This document shows positions 7,997-15,464 of a stretch of DNA of 47,243 nt, in pieces; positions within the stretch are counted from its first letter, which is position 1; each line of letters starts with the position of its first letter. A model generated the notes under the pieces. The model searched no databases. It worked only from the letters and a program-made list of their open reading frames with translations, and was not told where the DNA came from. A program made the position numbers and the translations under genes. Source of the stretch: Embleya sp040605455 (lineage in GTDB: Bacteria > Actinomycetota > Actinomycetes > Streptomycetales > Streptomycetaceae); NCBI RefSeq assembly GCF_040605455.1, contig NZ_JBEXCV010000061.1, positions 1 to 47,243 of the forward strand, written 5' to 3'.

Positions 7997-9433
7997 GTGA
8001 ATGCCCTCATGGTTGGTTTCGACCTGGACATGACGCTCGTCGATTCCCGTCCCGGCATCGGGGCGGCGTGGTCCGTGCTCGCCGAGGAGACCGGCGTCCC
8101 GATCGACATCGCACTGGTCGTCTCCCGTCTCGGGCCGCCGCTGGAGACCGAGGTGGCGAACTGGTTTCCGGCGGCCGAGATCACCGCCGTGACCGCGCGC
8201 TATCGCGAGCTGTATCCGGACCATGCCGTGCTCGGCACGGACGTGCTGCCCGGCGCCCGTGACGCGCTCGCCGCGGTGCATCGGCACGGGGGCCGCACGA
8301 TGGTGGTGACCGGCAAGCACGAGCCCAACGCGCGCCTGCATCTGGCCCATCTGGACCTGGCCGTGGACCACCTGGTCGGCGACCTGTGGGGCGAACACAA
8401 GGGCGCGGCCCTGCGTGCGGCGGGGGCGAGCGTGTATGTCGGCGACCATCTCGGCGACCTGATCGGGGCCCGCGCCGCGGGCGCGATCGCCGTCGGGGTG
8501 GCGACCGGACCGATCTCCGCCGAGGACCTGCGCGCGGCCGGCGCCGACGTCGTACTCGCCGATCTGACCGAGTTTCCCGCGTGGTTGGACGCGCACGTCG
8601 CCGATCTGCGGCTCGCGGATCTGCGAGAGCGGCTGCGCGGTCTGGGCAGCGTCGCGGTGGCCTTCTCGGGCGGCGCGGACTCGGCCTTCCTGCTGGCCGC
8701 GGCGGTACGCACGCTGGGCGCGGCCAACGTGCTCGCGCTGACCACCGACTCGCCGAGCCTGCCGGCCGCCGAACGCGACGCCGCGCGAGCCTTCGCGGCG
8801 GACCTGAGGGTGCGTCATGAACTGGTGCCCAGCGACGAGATGGCCCGTGAGGGGTATCGCGCGAACAACGGCGACCGCTGCCGGTTCTGCAAAACGGAGT
8901 TGATGGCGGTGCTCGCGCCGGTGGCGCGTGCGGCGGGGACGGCTCACCTGGCCACCGGCACCAACGCGGACGACGCGCGTGCGGGCTTTCGGCCGGGGAT
9001 CGCCGCAGCGGCCGAGGCGGGGGCGGTCACCCCGCTGTTGGACGCGGGCCTGACCAAGGCTCAGGTGCGCGCGATCAGTCGGACCTGGGGGCTGCCGACC
9101 TGGGACAAGCCGGCCGCGGCGTGCCTGTCCAGCCGGGTCGCCTTCGGGGTGGCGATCACGCCGTCCCGGCTGGCCCGGGTGGAGCGGGCCGAGACCGCGT
9201 TGCGCGCGGTGCTGGCCCGGGACGGGATCCCGACCCGCAACCTGCGCGTGCGCGACCTGGGGCAGGTCGCGCGGATCGAGGTGGACGCCGCGCTCGGTGC
9301 CGCCGTGGCCGGCCACGCACCGGCCCTGGCGGCGGTCCGCGAGGCCGGCTTCACCAGCGTCGAGGTGGACCCGCTCGGCTACCGCGAGGGCGCGATGAAC
9401 GAACTCCTGGCCGACCCCGAGGCGTACCGCTAG
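7997..9433 (+). CDS. larE: HAD hydrolase-LarE fusion (ATP-dependent sacrificial sulfur transferase)
   Basis: The product is 478 residues with two complete enzyme domains. Residues 1-200 are a HAD phosphatase of the phosphoglycolate-phosphatase type: DLDMTLVDS with nucleophile D9 and acid/base D11, the motif II threonine in VVTGK (101-107) and the acidic GDHLGD motif (149-154). Residues 205-478 are a LarE PP-loop enzyme: pyrophosphatase loop SGGADS (224-229), the CRFC pair C295/C298 and C376 in ACLSSR. LarE converts the biscarboxylated nicotinic acid mononucleotide made by LarB into the dithio form that LarC metallates with nickel, giving the NPN cofactor of lactate racemase. Three cysteines match the [4Fe-4S]-type LarE, in which a cluster carries the sulfur, rather than the single-cysteine sacrificial type. 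No larA, larB or larC lies in the window. The GTG start fits the -10 element. Confidence 0.87.
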   Translation: MNALMVGFDLDMTLVDSRPGIGAAWSVLAEETGVPIDIALVVSRLGPPLETEVANWFPAAEITAVTARYRELYPDHAVLGTDVLPGARDALAAVHRHGGRTMVVTGKHEPNARLHLAHLDLAVDHLVGDLWGEHKGAALRAAGASVYVGDHLGDLIGARAAGAIAVGVATGPISAEDLRAAGADVVLADLTEFPAWLDAHVADLRLADLRERLRGLGSVAVAFSGGADSAFLLAAAVRTLGAANVLALTTDSPSLPAAERDAARAFAADLRVRHELVPSDEMAREGYRANNGDRCRFCKTELMAVLAPVARAAGTAHLATGTNADDARAGFRPGIAAAAEAGAVTPLLDAGLTKAQVRAISRTWGLPTWDKPAAACLSSRVAFGVAITPSRLARVERAETALRAVLARDGIPTRNLRVRDLGQVARIEVDAALGAAVAGHAPALAAVREAGFTSVEVDPLGYREGAMNELLADPEAYR

Positions 9434-9453
9434 ATGCGTCGCGGGGGGCGGCG

Positions 9454-9690
9454 TCAGAGCGTCTTCGGCACCGGGCGACGCCTGCTGCGGGCCGATTTGA
9501 ACAGGCCGGCGGCGGCCACCGCGAAGCCGACCGGCATCAGCGCACTGAGCAGGTAGACCGCGGTCGGCAGCGCGTCGGCGCCGATCAACAGCGGTGTGAC
9601 GGTGGCCAGCGTGGCGATCGTTCCGATGGCGAAGAGCACCGCGCCGATGCGGACGAGCCGATCGCCGGGGCCTGCGGATGCGTTGTACAC
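9454..9690 (-). CDS. small two-helix membrane protein (78 aa)
   Basis: The product is 78 residues starting at GTG 9688-9690, which lies 6 nt after TACCCT. Two hydrophobic helices (about residues 13-35 and 42-65) flank a short loop, and the C-terminus is basic (SARSRRRPVPKTL). Similar small membrane proteins lie next to the cold-shock gene in streptomycetes as I recall, but no function is known. It converges on the HAD-LarE gene with 20 bp between stops. The frame stays open upstream but without convincing coding character. Confidence 0.65.
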   Translation of the reverse strand: MYNASAGPGDRLVRIGAVLFAIGTIATLATVTPLLIGADALPTAVYLLSALMPVGFAVAAAGLFKSARSRRRPVPKTL

Positions 9691-9696
9691 ACGCCC

Positions 9697-9702
9697 AGGG
9701 TA
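9697..9702 (-). promoter_or_regulatory. -10 element TACCCT, 6 nt before the start at 9690
   Basis: TANNNT match that decides the start of the small membrane protein gene. Confidence 0.5.
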
Positions 9703-9893
9703 GATGCCCCGATCCGACCCCGATGCGCCCGGGGCGGTATCCCCATGTCCGGCCGAGAACGCGACCATTAGCCTGGACGAGTGAACGGGGTCACTACGCG
9801 TTCCTGCTCGGATTCGATGTGTGCGCCCCGCCCAGCCTGGTAAATGCTCGTAAAAGTCCCGACGAAGCCGTCCCGACACGATCGAGGTCTCCC

Positions 9894-10277
9894 GTGCCCA
9901 CCGGCAAGGTCAAGTGGTTCGACACCGAGAAGGGCTTCGGGTTTTTGTCCCGGGACGACGGAGGCGACGTGTTCGTGCACGCCTCGGCGCTGCCGCAGGG
10001 CCTGGACACGCTCAAGCCGGGCATCCGGGTCGAGTTCGGCATCGTCGAGGGACGACGGGGCGAACAGGCCCTCTCGCTCCGTGTCCTGGACCCGCGCCCC
10101 TCCGTCGTCGCCGCGAGCCGCAAGAAGCCCGACGAGATGAGTTCGATCATCCAGGACCTGCTCAAGGTCCTCGAAGGCGTCGACAAGACGCTCGAACGCG
10201 GCCGTTACCCCGACAAGCGCGCGACCACGAAGGTCGCCGAACTCCTGCGGGCGGTCGCCGACGAGTTGGACACGTGA
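9894..10277 (+). CDS. cold-shock domain protein
   Basis: The product is 127 residues. Residues 1-67 are a cold-shock domain with both nucleic-acid binding motifs: KGFGFL at 13-18 (RNP1) and VFVHAS at 26-31 (RNP2). The 60-residue C-terminal tail (from RKKPDEMSS to the end) is mostly helical and charged, making this the long actinobacterial type rather than the 67-residue CspA type. GTG 9894 has GAGG 6 nt upstream. The gene is followed directly by the tandem repeat array. Likely an RNA chaperone or nucleic-acid binding protein in the cytoplasm. Confidence 0.9.
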   Translation: MPTGKVKWFDTEKGFGFLSRDDGGDVFVHASALPQGLDTLKPGIRVEFGIVEGRRGEQALSLRVLDPRPSVVAASRKKPDEMSSIIQDLLKVLEGVDKTLERGRYPDKRATTKVAELLRAVADELDT

Positions 10278-10327
10278 CGCGTTTGTTCGCGTTGCGTCGG
10301 TGCGCTTGGCCTGGCGGCCTGTGCGGT

Positions 10328-10625
10328 GTCCTCAAACGCCGGACGGGCTGATTTGTCCTCAAGCGCCGGACGGGCTGGAGTGTCCTCAAGCGCCGGACGG
10401 GCTGGAGTGTCCTCAGGCGCCAGGCGGGCTGGAGTGTCCTCAAGCGCCGGACGGGCTGATTTGTCCTCAAGTGCCGGGCGGGCTGATTTGTCCTCAAGTG
10501 CCGGGCGGGCTGGAGTGTCCTCAGGCGCCGGGCGGGCTGGAGTGTTCTCAAGCGCCGGACGGGCTGATTTGTCCTTCAAGTGCCGGGCGGGCTGGAGTGT
10601 CCTCAGGCGCTGGGCGGGGTGGATT
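10328..10625. repeat. tandem array of eleven 27-bp units
   Basis: Eleven consecutive units start at 10328, 10355, 10382, 10409, 10436, 10463, 10490, 10517, 10544, 10571 and 10599. Unit 10 has one extra T and is 28 bp. Each unit begins like GTCCTCAAGCGCCGGACGGG and ends in GATTT (units 1, 5, 6, 9), GGAGT (2, 3, 4, 7, 8, 10) or GGATT (11). The array fills the gap between the convergent cold-shock and mqnD genes. The 27-bp period is nine codons, so frames through it encode repeats, but the units have no start codon or ribosome binding site and are probably not translated. Confidence 0.95.
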
Positions 10626-10651
10626 GTGATCGGGTGTGTGTGGCCGTTGTG

Positions 10652-11488
10652 TCAGGGGAGCTTGAGGGCGTCTGTGGGGACGGGTGGGACCAGGCCCTCG
10701 GCGGCGGCGCGGGCGAGCAGGTGGGTGACCGCCGCGTGGCCGGCCTCGCCCAGGTCTCGGGTGAACTCGTTGACGTACAGGGCGATGTGCCGGTCGGCGA
10801 CCGCCGGGTCCATCTCCTGGGCGTGTTCGAGGACGTAGGCGCGCGACGCCGCCGGATTCGCCCACGCGTGCTCGACGGACGCGCGGGCGGCCGCGGCCAG
10901 GGCGGGCAGGTCCAGCGAGCGCTTGGCGATGATCGCGCCGAGCGGGATCGGCAGCCCGGTGTCCGACTCCCACCAGTCGCCCATGTCGGCCAGGCAGGTC
11001 AGCCCGTAGCGCGTGTAGGTGAAGCGCGCCTCGTGGATCACCAGGCCCGCGTCCACGACGCCGTCGCGCACCGCGGGCATGATCTCGTCGAAGGGCAACA
11101 CCCGGATCTCGCCGACGCCGCCGGGCACGTTGCGCGCCGCCCACAGCCGGAACAGCAGGTAGGCGGTTGAGCGTTCGCTCGGCACCGCGACCACCTTGCC
11201 CGCCAGCGCGGCGGGTGTGCTCGCGCCCAGGCTCAGCACGAGCGGGCCGCAGCCGCGGCCGAGCGCGCCGCCGCAGGGCAGCAGCGCGTACTCGTCCAGG
11301 ACCCACGGCAGCGCCGCGTAGGAGACCTTCAGCAGGTCCAGTTCGCCGCGCTCGGCCAAGCCGTTGGTGATGTCGATGTCGGCGTAGCGCACCTGCACGG
11401 GCGGCGCGTCCGCGAGCAGGCCGTGCGTCCACGCATGGAAGACGAACGTGTCGTTCGGGCACGGCGAGTAGGCCAGCGACAGGGTCAT
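10652..11488 (-). CDS. mqnD: 1,4-dihydroxy-6-naphthoate synthase MqnD
   Basis: The product is 278 residues. MqnD converts cyclic dehypoxanthine futalosine to 1,4-dihydroxy-6-naphthoate in the futalosine route to menaquinone. The N-terminal YSPCPNDTFVFHAW block is diagnostic, followed by DITNGLAERGELDLLKVSYAAL and a periplasmic-binding-protein-like fold of two alpha/beta lobes. The ATG overlaps the mqnB stop by 4 nt (ATGA), so the two are coupled. It is the last gene of the minus-strand set; the repeat array begins 27 bp after its stop. In S. coelicolor the same mqnD-mqnB adjacency occurs (recalled). Confidence 0.92.
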   Translation of the reverse strand: MTLSLAYSPCPNDTFVFHAWTHGLLADAPPVQVRYADIDITNGLAERGELDLLKVSYAALPWVLDEYALLPCGGALGRGCGPLVLSLGASTPAALAGKVVAVPSERSTAYLLFRLWAARNVPGGVGEIRVLPFDEIMPAVRDGVVDAGLVIHEARFTYTRYGLTCLADMGDWWESDTGLPIPLGAIIAKRSLDLPALAAAARASVEHAWANPAASRAYVLEHAQEMDPAVADRHIALYVNEFTRDLGEAGHAAVTHLLARAAAEGLVPPVPTDALKLP

Positions 11489-12135
11489 GGGGTCGGGCTC
11501 CCTTCGAGCGCGGCGAAAGCCGAGGCGAGTGCGCGCAGCGCGTCCGGGATGCGCCACGCCGCACGGTCGCGCGGGCCCACGGCGTTGGAGATGGTGCGCA
11601 GTTCGAGCATCGGCACGCCGAACGCGGCGGCGGCGGTGGCCACTCCGAAGCCCTCCATGCCCTCGACCGCCGCGCCCGGGTGCCGCTCGGCCAACTCGGC
11701 GGCGCGCGCGGCGCTGCCGGTCACGGTGGAGACGGTGAGCGCGGGACCGGTGGCGAGCGGGACGCCGGCCGCGCGCAAGGCGTCACCCACTCGGGCGACC
11801 AGTCGCGCGTCGGCCTCGAACGCGCTCGTCCCGAAGCCCAGTTCCTCGATCGGCACGAACCCGTCGGCGGTCTGCGCGCCCAGGTCGGCGGCCACCACGC
11901 GGGTGGCCAGCACCGTCGAGCCGACCGGCGCGCGGCCCGAAAAGCCGCCGCCGATCCCGGCGTTGATCACCAGGTCATAGGCACCCCGGGCGAGCGCCGA
12001 GGCGGTTCCGGCGGCGGCGGCGGCCGGGCCCGCCCCGACGGCGAGCACGTCCGGACCGGGGGTCCGCCACGAACGCGAACCGCCGAGCACGGCATCGCGC
12101 TCGGCGGCCACGGCGGTGATCACCAGGGTGGGCAA
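11485..12135 (-). CDS. mqnB: futalosine hydrolase MqnB
   Basis: The product is 216 residues of the nucleoside phosphorylase/hydrolase fold. MqnB removes hypoxanthine from futalosine. Visible motifs are AVAAERDAV at the N-terminus, NAGIGGGF, and the EGMEGFGVATAA segment carrying the conserved glutamate that contacts the ribose, then RTISNAVGPRDRAAWRI. The start appears to be TTG at 12133-12135, 3 bp after the stop of the DUF2771 gene, where the AAGAAG of that gene's last codons can act as ribosome binding site; the GTG at codon 5 is the alternative. Confidence 0.9.
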   Translation of the reverse strand: MPTLVITAVAAERDAVLGGSRSWRTPGPDVLAVGAGPAAAAAGTASALARGAYDLVINAGIGGGFSGRAPVGSTVLATRVVAADLGAQTADGFVPIEELGFGTSAFEADARLVARVGDALRAAGVPLATGPALTVSTVTGSAARAAELAERHPGAAVEGMEGFGVATAAAAFGVPMLELRTISNAVGPRDRAAWRIPDALRALASAFAALEGSPTP

Positions 12136-12138
12136 GAG

Positions 12139-12597
12139 CTACTTCTTCTTGACCTTGAACGCCCAGACGCCCCGGTAGCCCTTTTCGCCGTCCGGCTGCA
12201 CGACCTGGACCAGGATCGGCTCGTCACCCTTCTCCGGCGCCCCGTACTTCAGCCGAATGTCGGAGTAGTACGTGGTCTTGATCACCGACTGGGTCTGCGG
12301 CTTGCCGTCGAACAGGAGCAGCCAACCGGCGTCGGCGATCTTCTTGTCCACGCCCACCGAGAAGCTGCCGCCCTCGTTGACCGAGATCGTCTCGAGGTTC
12401 GTCTTGTTCAGGCAGTCCGACACCTTCGCGTCGTCGATCGTGCCGTCGTCCTTGTAGCACTCGGCCTCGGAGTGGACCGACGTACTCCCGGTGACCAGGG
12501 TCACCAACGGGGTGGGCTTGTCGATGTTGCAACCCGTCAGGGCGAGCGCGCCCAGGACGGCGGCGCCGGCGAGCGCGGCAGGGCGGCGAGTCTTCAT
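12139..12597 (-). CDS. DUF2771-family lipoprotein
   Basis: The product is 152 residues. It has a lipoprotein signal peptide: basic MKTRRP, a hydrophobic stretch and the lipobox LTGC with C23 as the lipidated residue. The mature part is a polar beta-rich domain with one further cysteine pair (C47 and C62), ending KVKKK. It resembles the actinobacterial DUF2771 family, of unknown role. The ATG is 7 nt after TAATCT, and that -10 overlaps the end of the MFS gene, so the gene probably has its own promoter besides read-through. Confidence 0.8.
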   Translation of the reverse strand: MKTRRPAALAGAAVLGALALTGCNIDKPTPLVTLVTGSTSVHSEAECYKDDGTIDDAKVSDCLNKTNLETISVNEGGSFSVGVDKKIADAGWLLLFDGKPQTQSVIKTTYYSDIRLKYGAPEKGDEPILVQVVQPDGEKGYRGVWAFKVKKK

Positions 12598-12604
12598 GAT
12601 CGGA

Positions 12605-12610
12605 AGATTA
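12605..12610 (-). promoter_or_regulatory. -10 element TAATCT, 7 nt before the ATG at 12597
   Basis: TANNNT match that overlaps the stop codon of the MFS gene; an internal promoter for DUF2771-mqnB-mqnD is implied. Confidence 0.5.
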
Positions 12611-14176
12611 CCGGGCGGCCCGCAGCCGGATGCCGGGGGATCGCTTGCGACGCGCCCGGCGAGTCGTCAGCTTGCGGCCCACGATCACCAGCGCCAGCGT
12701 GAGCACGCCGGCCGCCACGCTCATGCCCAGCGTGCCGTTCAACGGCAGTGCGATGCCGATGCCGCCACCGATCACCCACGCCACCTGAAGCGCGGTCTCG
12801 GTGCGGGCGAAGGCGGAGGTGCGCACCGCCTCGGGGATGTCGCGCTGGATCATCGCGTCCAGGGAGAGCTTGCCCAATGCCTGGGCGAGACCGGCGACCG
12901 CGGCCACCGCGAGCACGGTGACCAGGCTGTACATCACCGCCGCCCAGGCCGCGCAGGCCGCGGACACCAGCAGCACGCCGACGATGATCGCCTCCGGCGC
13001 GCGGGACTTGAGCCAGGCCCCGAGCGCGGTGCCGACCGCATTGCCGACCGCGGCCGCGATCACCACCGCGATGGTGGCCTGGGTCGCGGACAGGTCGGCC
13101 ACCGGGTGCTTTCGCATCAGGAAGCCGAGGAACATGATCAGGAAGCCGGAGAAGCCGCGCATCGCCGCGTTCGCCCACAACGCCTGAACCACCGACGGGC
13201 CCACGCTGCGCAGCCGCCGCGAGGTCTTGACCCGAACCGGTTTGCGGCCGGGCTCGCGCTCGCCGCGTGCGCCGGCCACGCCCTCGACCGACTCCTCGGC
13301 CCCGGGCTCGGGCGGCGTCTCGGTGGTGCTCCCGTCCCGGCCGGCTCGCAGCTTGGTCAGCGACACCTTGCGCTGGTGCTCGACGCCGGGCGCCTCGGCG
13401 GTGAACGAGGCCCGATCCTCACCCTCGGCCGAGTCGACCTTGGCGGGCAGCGTGAGCGCCAGGACCGCGCCGAAGGTGAACACGACACACGCGCCGTACA
13501 GGATTCCGGGCGTACCGAACGCGTACTTGAGGCCACCCGCGACCGGTGCCGCGCCCATCGTGCCGATCAGGCCGAACAGGGTGATCCGCGAGTTCGCCTT
13601 GACCAGCGAGACCGAGCGCGGCTGGAGCCGGGGCACCACCGCGCTGCGGCTGACCCCGTACACCTTGGACGAGACCAGGACACCGAAGGCCGCCGGATAC
13701 AGCTCGAGCCCGCCGTTCTTCACCGAGCCGGCCATCAGCCAGCACAGCCCCACCCGCACCAGCATTGCCACCGCCATCGCGACGCGGCGACCGCGGCGCA
13801 TCCGGTCCAGGATCGGACCCAGCACCGGAGCGAGCAGCGCGAACGGCGCGAGCGTGATCAGCAGGTACATGGCGACCCGGTCGCGCGCCTCGCCGGTGGG
13901 CACCGAGAAGAACACGGTCGTGGCCAGGGCCATGGTCACCAGCGCGTCGCCCGCGTTGTTGATCAGATGCAGCTCGATCAGCTTGGCGAGACCGCTTTCG
14001 CCGGCCCCCTTGGCCCGGGCCGCGCCGCGTAGTTTGCCGAAGCCGCCGGTGAACAGTCCGCCGAGCCGGCCCAGCGTGCGACGTGCCGGACCTCGGTTCT
14101 TGGTGAACGACCCACGGGTCGAGCGCGGCGCACGAACAGTGCGCCTTGATGCGGTGGTGGTCTTGGAGGCTGCCAC
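12608..14176 (-). CDS. MFS transporter
   Basis: The product is 522 residues. A 55-residue basic, probably disordered head precedes about twelve membrane helices, split by a long charged cytoplasmic loop (residues about 255-310). The loop position and the GPILDRMRRGRRVAM motif after helix 2 fit the major facilitator fold. GTG 14176 is preferred to the codon at 14221 because AGGA lies 7 nt upstream and the extra 15 residues look non-coding. The gene opens the minus-strand series MFS, DUF2771, mqnB, mqnD with gaps of 10 and 3 bp and a 4-bp overlap. Substrate unknown; the context makes a link with menaquinone intermediates possible but unproven. Confidence 0.82.
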   Translation of the reverse strand: MAASKTTTASRRTVRAPRSTRGSFTKNRGPARRTLGRLGGLFTGGFGKLRGAARAKGAGESGLAKLIELHLINNAGDALVTMALATTVFFSVPTGEARDRVAMYLLITLAPFALLAPVLGPILDRMRRGRRVAMAVAMLVRVGLCWLMAGSVKNGGLELYPAAFGVLVSSKVYGVSRSAVVPRLQPRSVSLVKANSRITLFGLIGTMGAAPVAGGLKYAFGTPGILYGACVVFTFGAVLALTLPAKVDSAEGEDRASFTAEAPGVEHQRKVSLTKLRAGRDGSTTETPPEPGAEESVEGVAGARGEREPGRKPVRVKTSRRLRSVGPSVVQALWANAAMRGFSGFLIMFLGFLMRKHPVADLSATQATIAVVIAAAVGNAVGTALGAWLKSRAPEAIIVGVLLVSAACAAWAAVMYSLVTVLAVAAVAGLAQALGKLSLDAMIQRDIPEAVRTSAFARTETALQVAWVIGGGIGIALPLNGTLGMSVAAGVLTLALVIVGRKLTTRRARRKRSPGIRLRAAR

Positions 14177-14319
14177 GCCGGGATCCTGCCCTCGCTCCCT
14201 CGGATGATGCGGTCGCGACACGCCAGGAAGGGCTCGCTCCGCGCGCCCGTTCGGGAATCGGACGTGTTTTGAGGGTATCGGCGGTGGAGACCTTCGACGC
14301 GTGAGAGAGAATCACTCTC

Positions 14320-15162
14320 GTGAGTGCCGCGACCCGTAGTCGAACCCCGGACCGCCTCTGCGCCGAGGCGGTTGATCTTGCCTTCGCTGCCGCCGAGGAA
14401 GCCGCAGGTCAGGACTCCGTCGGCGAGCATCTGGGTGTTCAGGTGGATGGTGATCGCCTGGTCACCCACCTGTTCGCGTGCCGCGAGTCCGCCTACCACG
14501 GCTGGCGGTGGGCGGTGACCGTTGCCCGTGCGCCCCGCGCCAAGCTGGTGACCGTGGACGAAACCGTCCTCGTCCCGGGACCCGAGGCGCTGCTCGCGCC
14601 TGCCTGGGTGCCGTGGAACGAGCGCCTTCGTCCCGGCGACCTCGGCGTGGGCGACCTGTTGCCCACCGACGCCGACGACCCCCGTCTCGAATTCGGTTAC
14701 ACCGGAGCGGACGAGACAGAGGAGGAATTGACCGAACCGATCGCCTTTGGTCCCAAGGCAGTCGCGTACGAACTGGGACAGGGGCGCGCACGCGTCCTGT
14801 CGCCGGTCGGCCGCGATCTGGCCGCAGACCGCTGGGACGAGCACTTCGGCGGGGCCACACCCATGGCCCAGGCCGCCCCGGCGCACTGCACGAGTTGTGC
14901 CTTCCTGGTCAAGGTCGGCGGCCCGCTCGGGCAGGCGTTCGGAGTGTGCGCCAACGAGTACTCGCCCGCCGACGGCCGGATGGTCTCGCTTGCCTATGGC
15001 TGCGGCGGCCACTCGGAAGCGGCGGTCATGCCCGCCGCGACGCCCGCCGCCGAGCTGTCCCTGGACGAGTACCGGATCGAGACCGTGCGGATCCGCCCGG
15101 TCGAGAGCCCGGTGGACGAGGACGGCATGGAGCCCGGCGAGGATCAACTGGGCCACTCCTGA
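14320..15162 (+). CDS. DUF3027-family protein with putative zinc site
   Basis: The product is 280 residues. The middle part is alpha/beta and acidic. Near the C-terminus lies the family hallmark C190-x2-C193-x16-C210-x17-C228-x2-H231, a likely metal site, within FGVCANEYSPADGRMVSLAYGCGGHSE. It resembles the actinobacterial DUF3027 family, for which I know no function. The GTG start at 14320 overlaps an inverted repeat (GAGAG-AATCA-CTCTC). The gene is divergent from the MFS gene and is followed, after a strong terminator, by the sacsin-like ATPase. Confidence 0.8.
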   Translation: MSAATRSRTPDRLCAEAVDLAFAAAEEAAGQDSVGEHLGVQVDGDRLVTHLFACRESAYHGWRWAVTVARAPRAKLVTVDETVLVPGPEALLAPAWVPWNERLRPGDLGVGDLLPTDADDPRLEFGYTGADETEEELTEPIAFGPKAVAYELGQGRARVLSPVGRDLAADRWDEHFGGATPMAQAAPAHCTSCAFLVKVGGPLGQAFGVCANEYSPADGRMVSLAYGCGGHSEAAVMPAATPAAELSLDEYRIETVRIRPVESPVDEDGMEPGEDQLGHS

Positions 15163-15464
15163 TCGATCCCGTGCACGTGTGCGCCACCTCGCGCGACACG
15201 CCCGACGTCCTCGACCCGCCTACCCGACCGACATGCCGAAGCCGCCACCGATCCGGTGGCGGCTTCGGTTCGTTTCGGGCCGTCCGCGAGCCGTGCCCAC
15301 TTCCCGCGTTCTCGGGTCCCACCGGAGGATCGGGGGTACTTGTCCGTAAGGGTTTCGGGTGAGTCGTCCCACTGCCGTCCACACGGTGGGATCGCCGGGA
15401 AGCCGTGTGCCCGGAAACGCAATAGGGTTCCGGCCACATCCGCGAACGAGGGACGGCGCACGGC
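15163..15464. other. 302-bp gap between DUF3027 and the sacsin-like gene
   Basis: It holds the terminator at 15236-15268. The right part (15300-15464) should carry the promoter of the ATPase gene, but no convincing TANNNT hexamer at leaderless distance is visible. No coding sequence is seen on either strand. Confidence 0.5.
15236..15268. terminator. strong hairpin terminator after DUF3027
   Basis: A 15-bp perfect stem (CCGAAGCCGCCACCG pairing with its complement) encloses the loop ATC and is followed by TTCGTTT. It lies 74 bp after the DUF3027 stop. Confidence 0.85.

Noticed and set aside
10328..10625. CRISPR array reading of the 27-bp repeats
   Set aside because: Units are contiguous with no unique spacers, and no cas gene is near.
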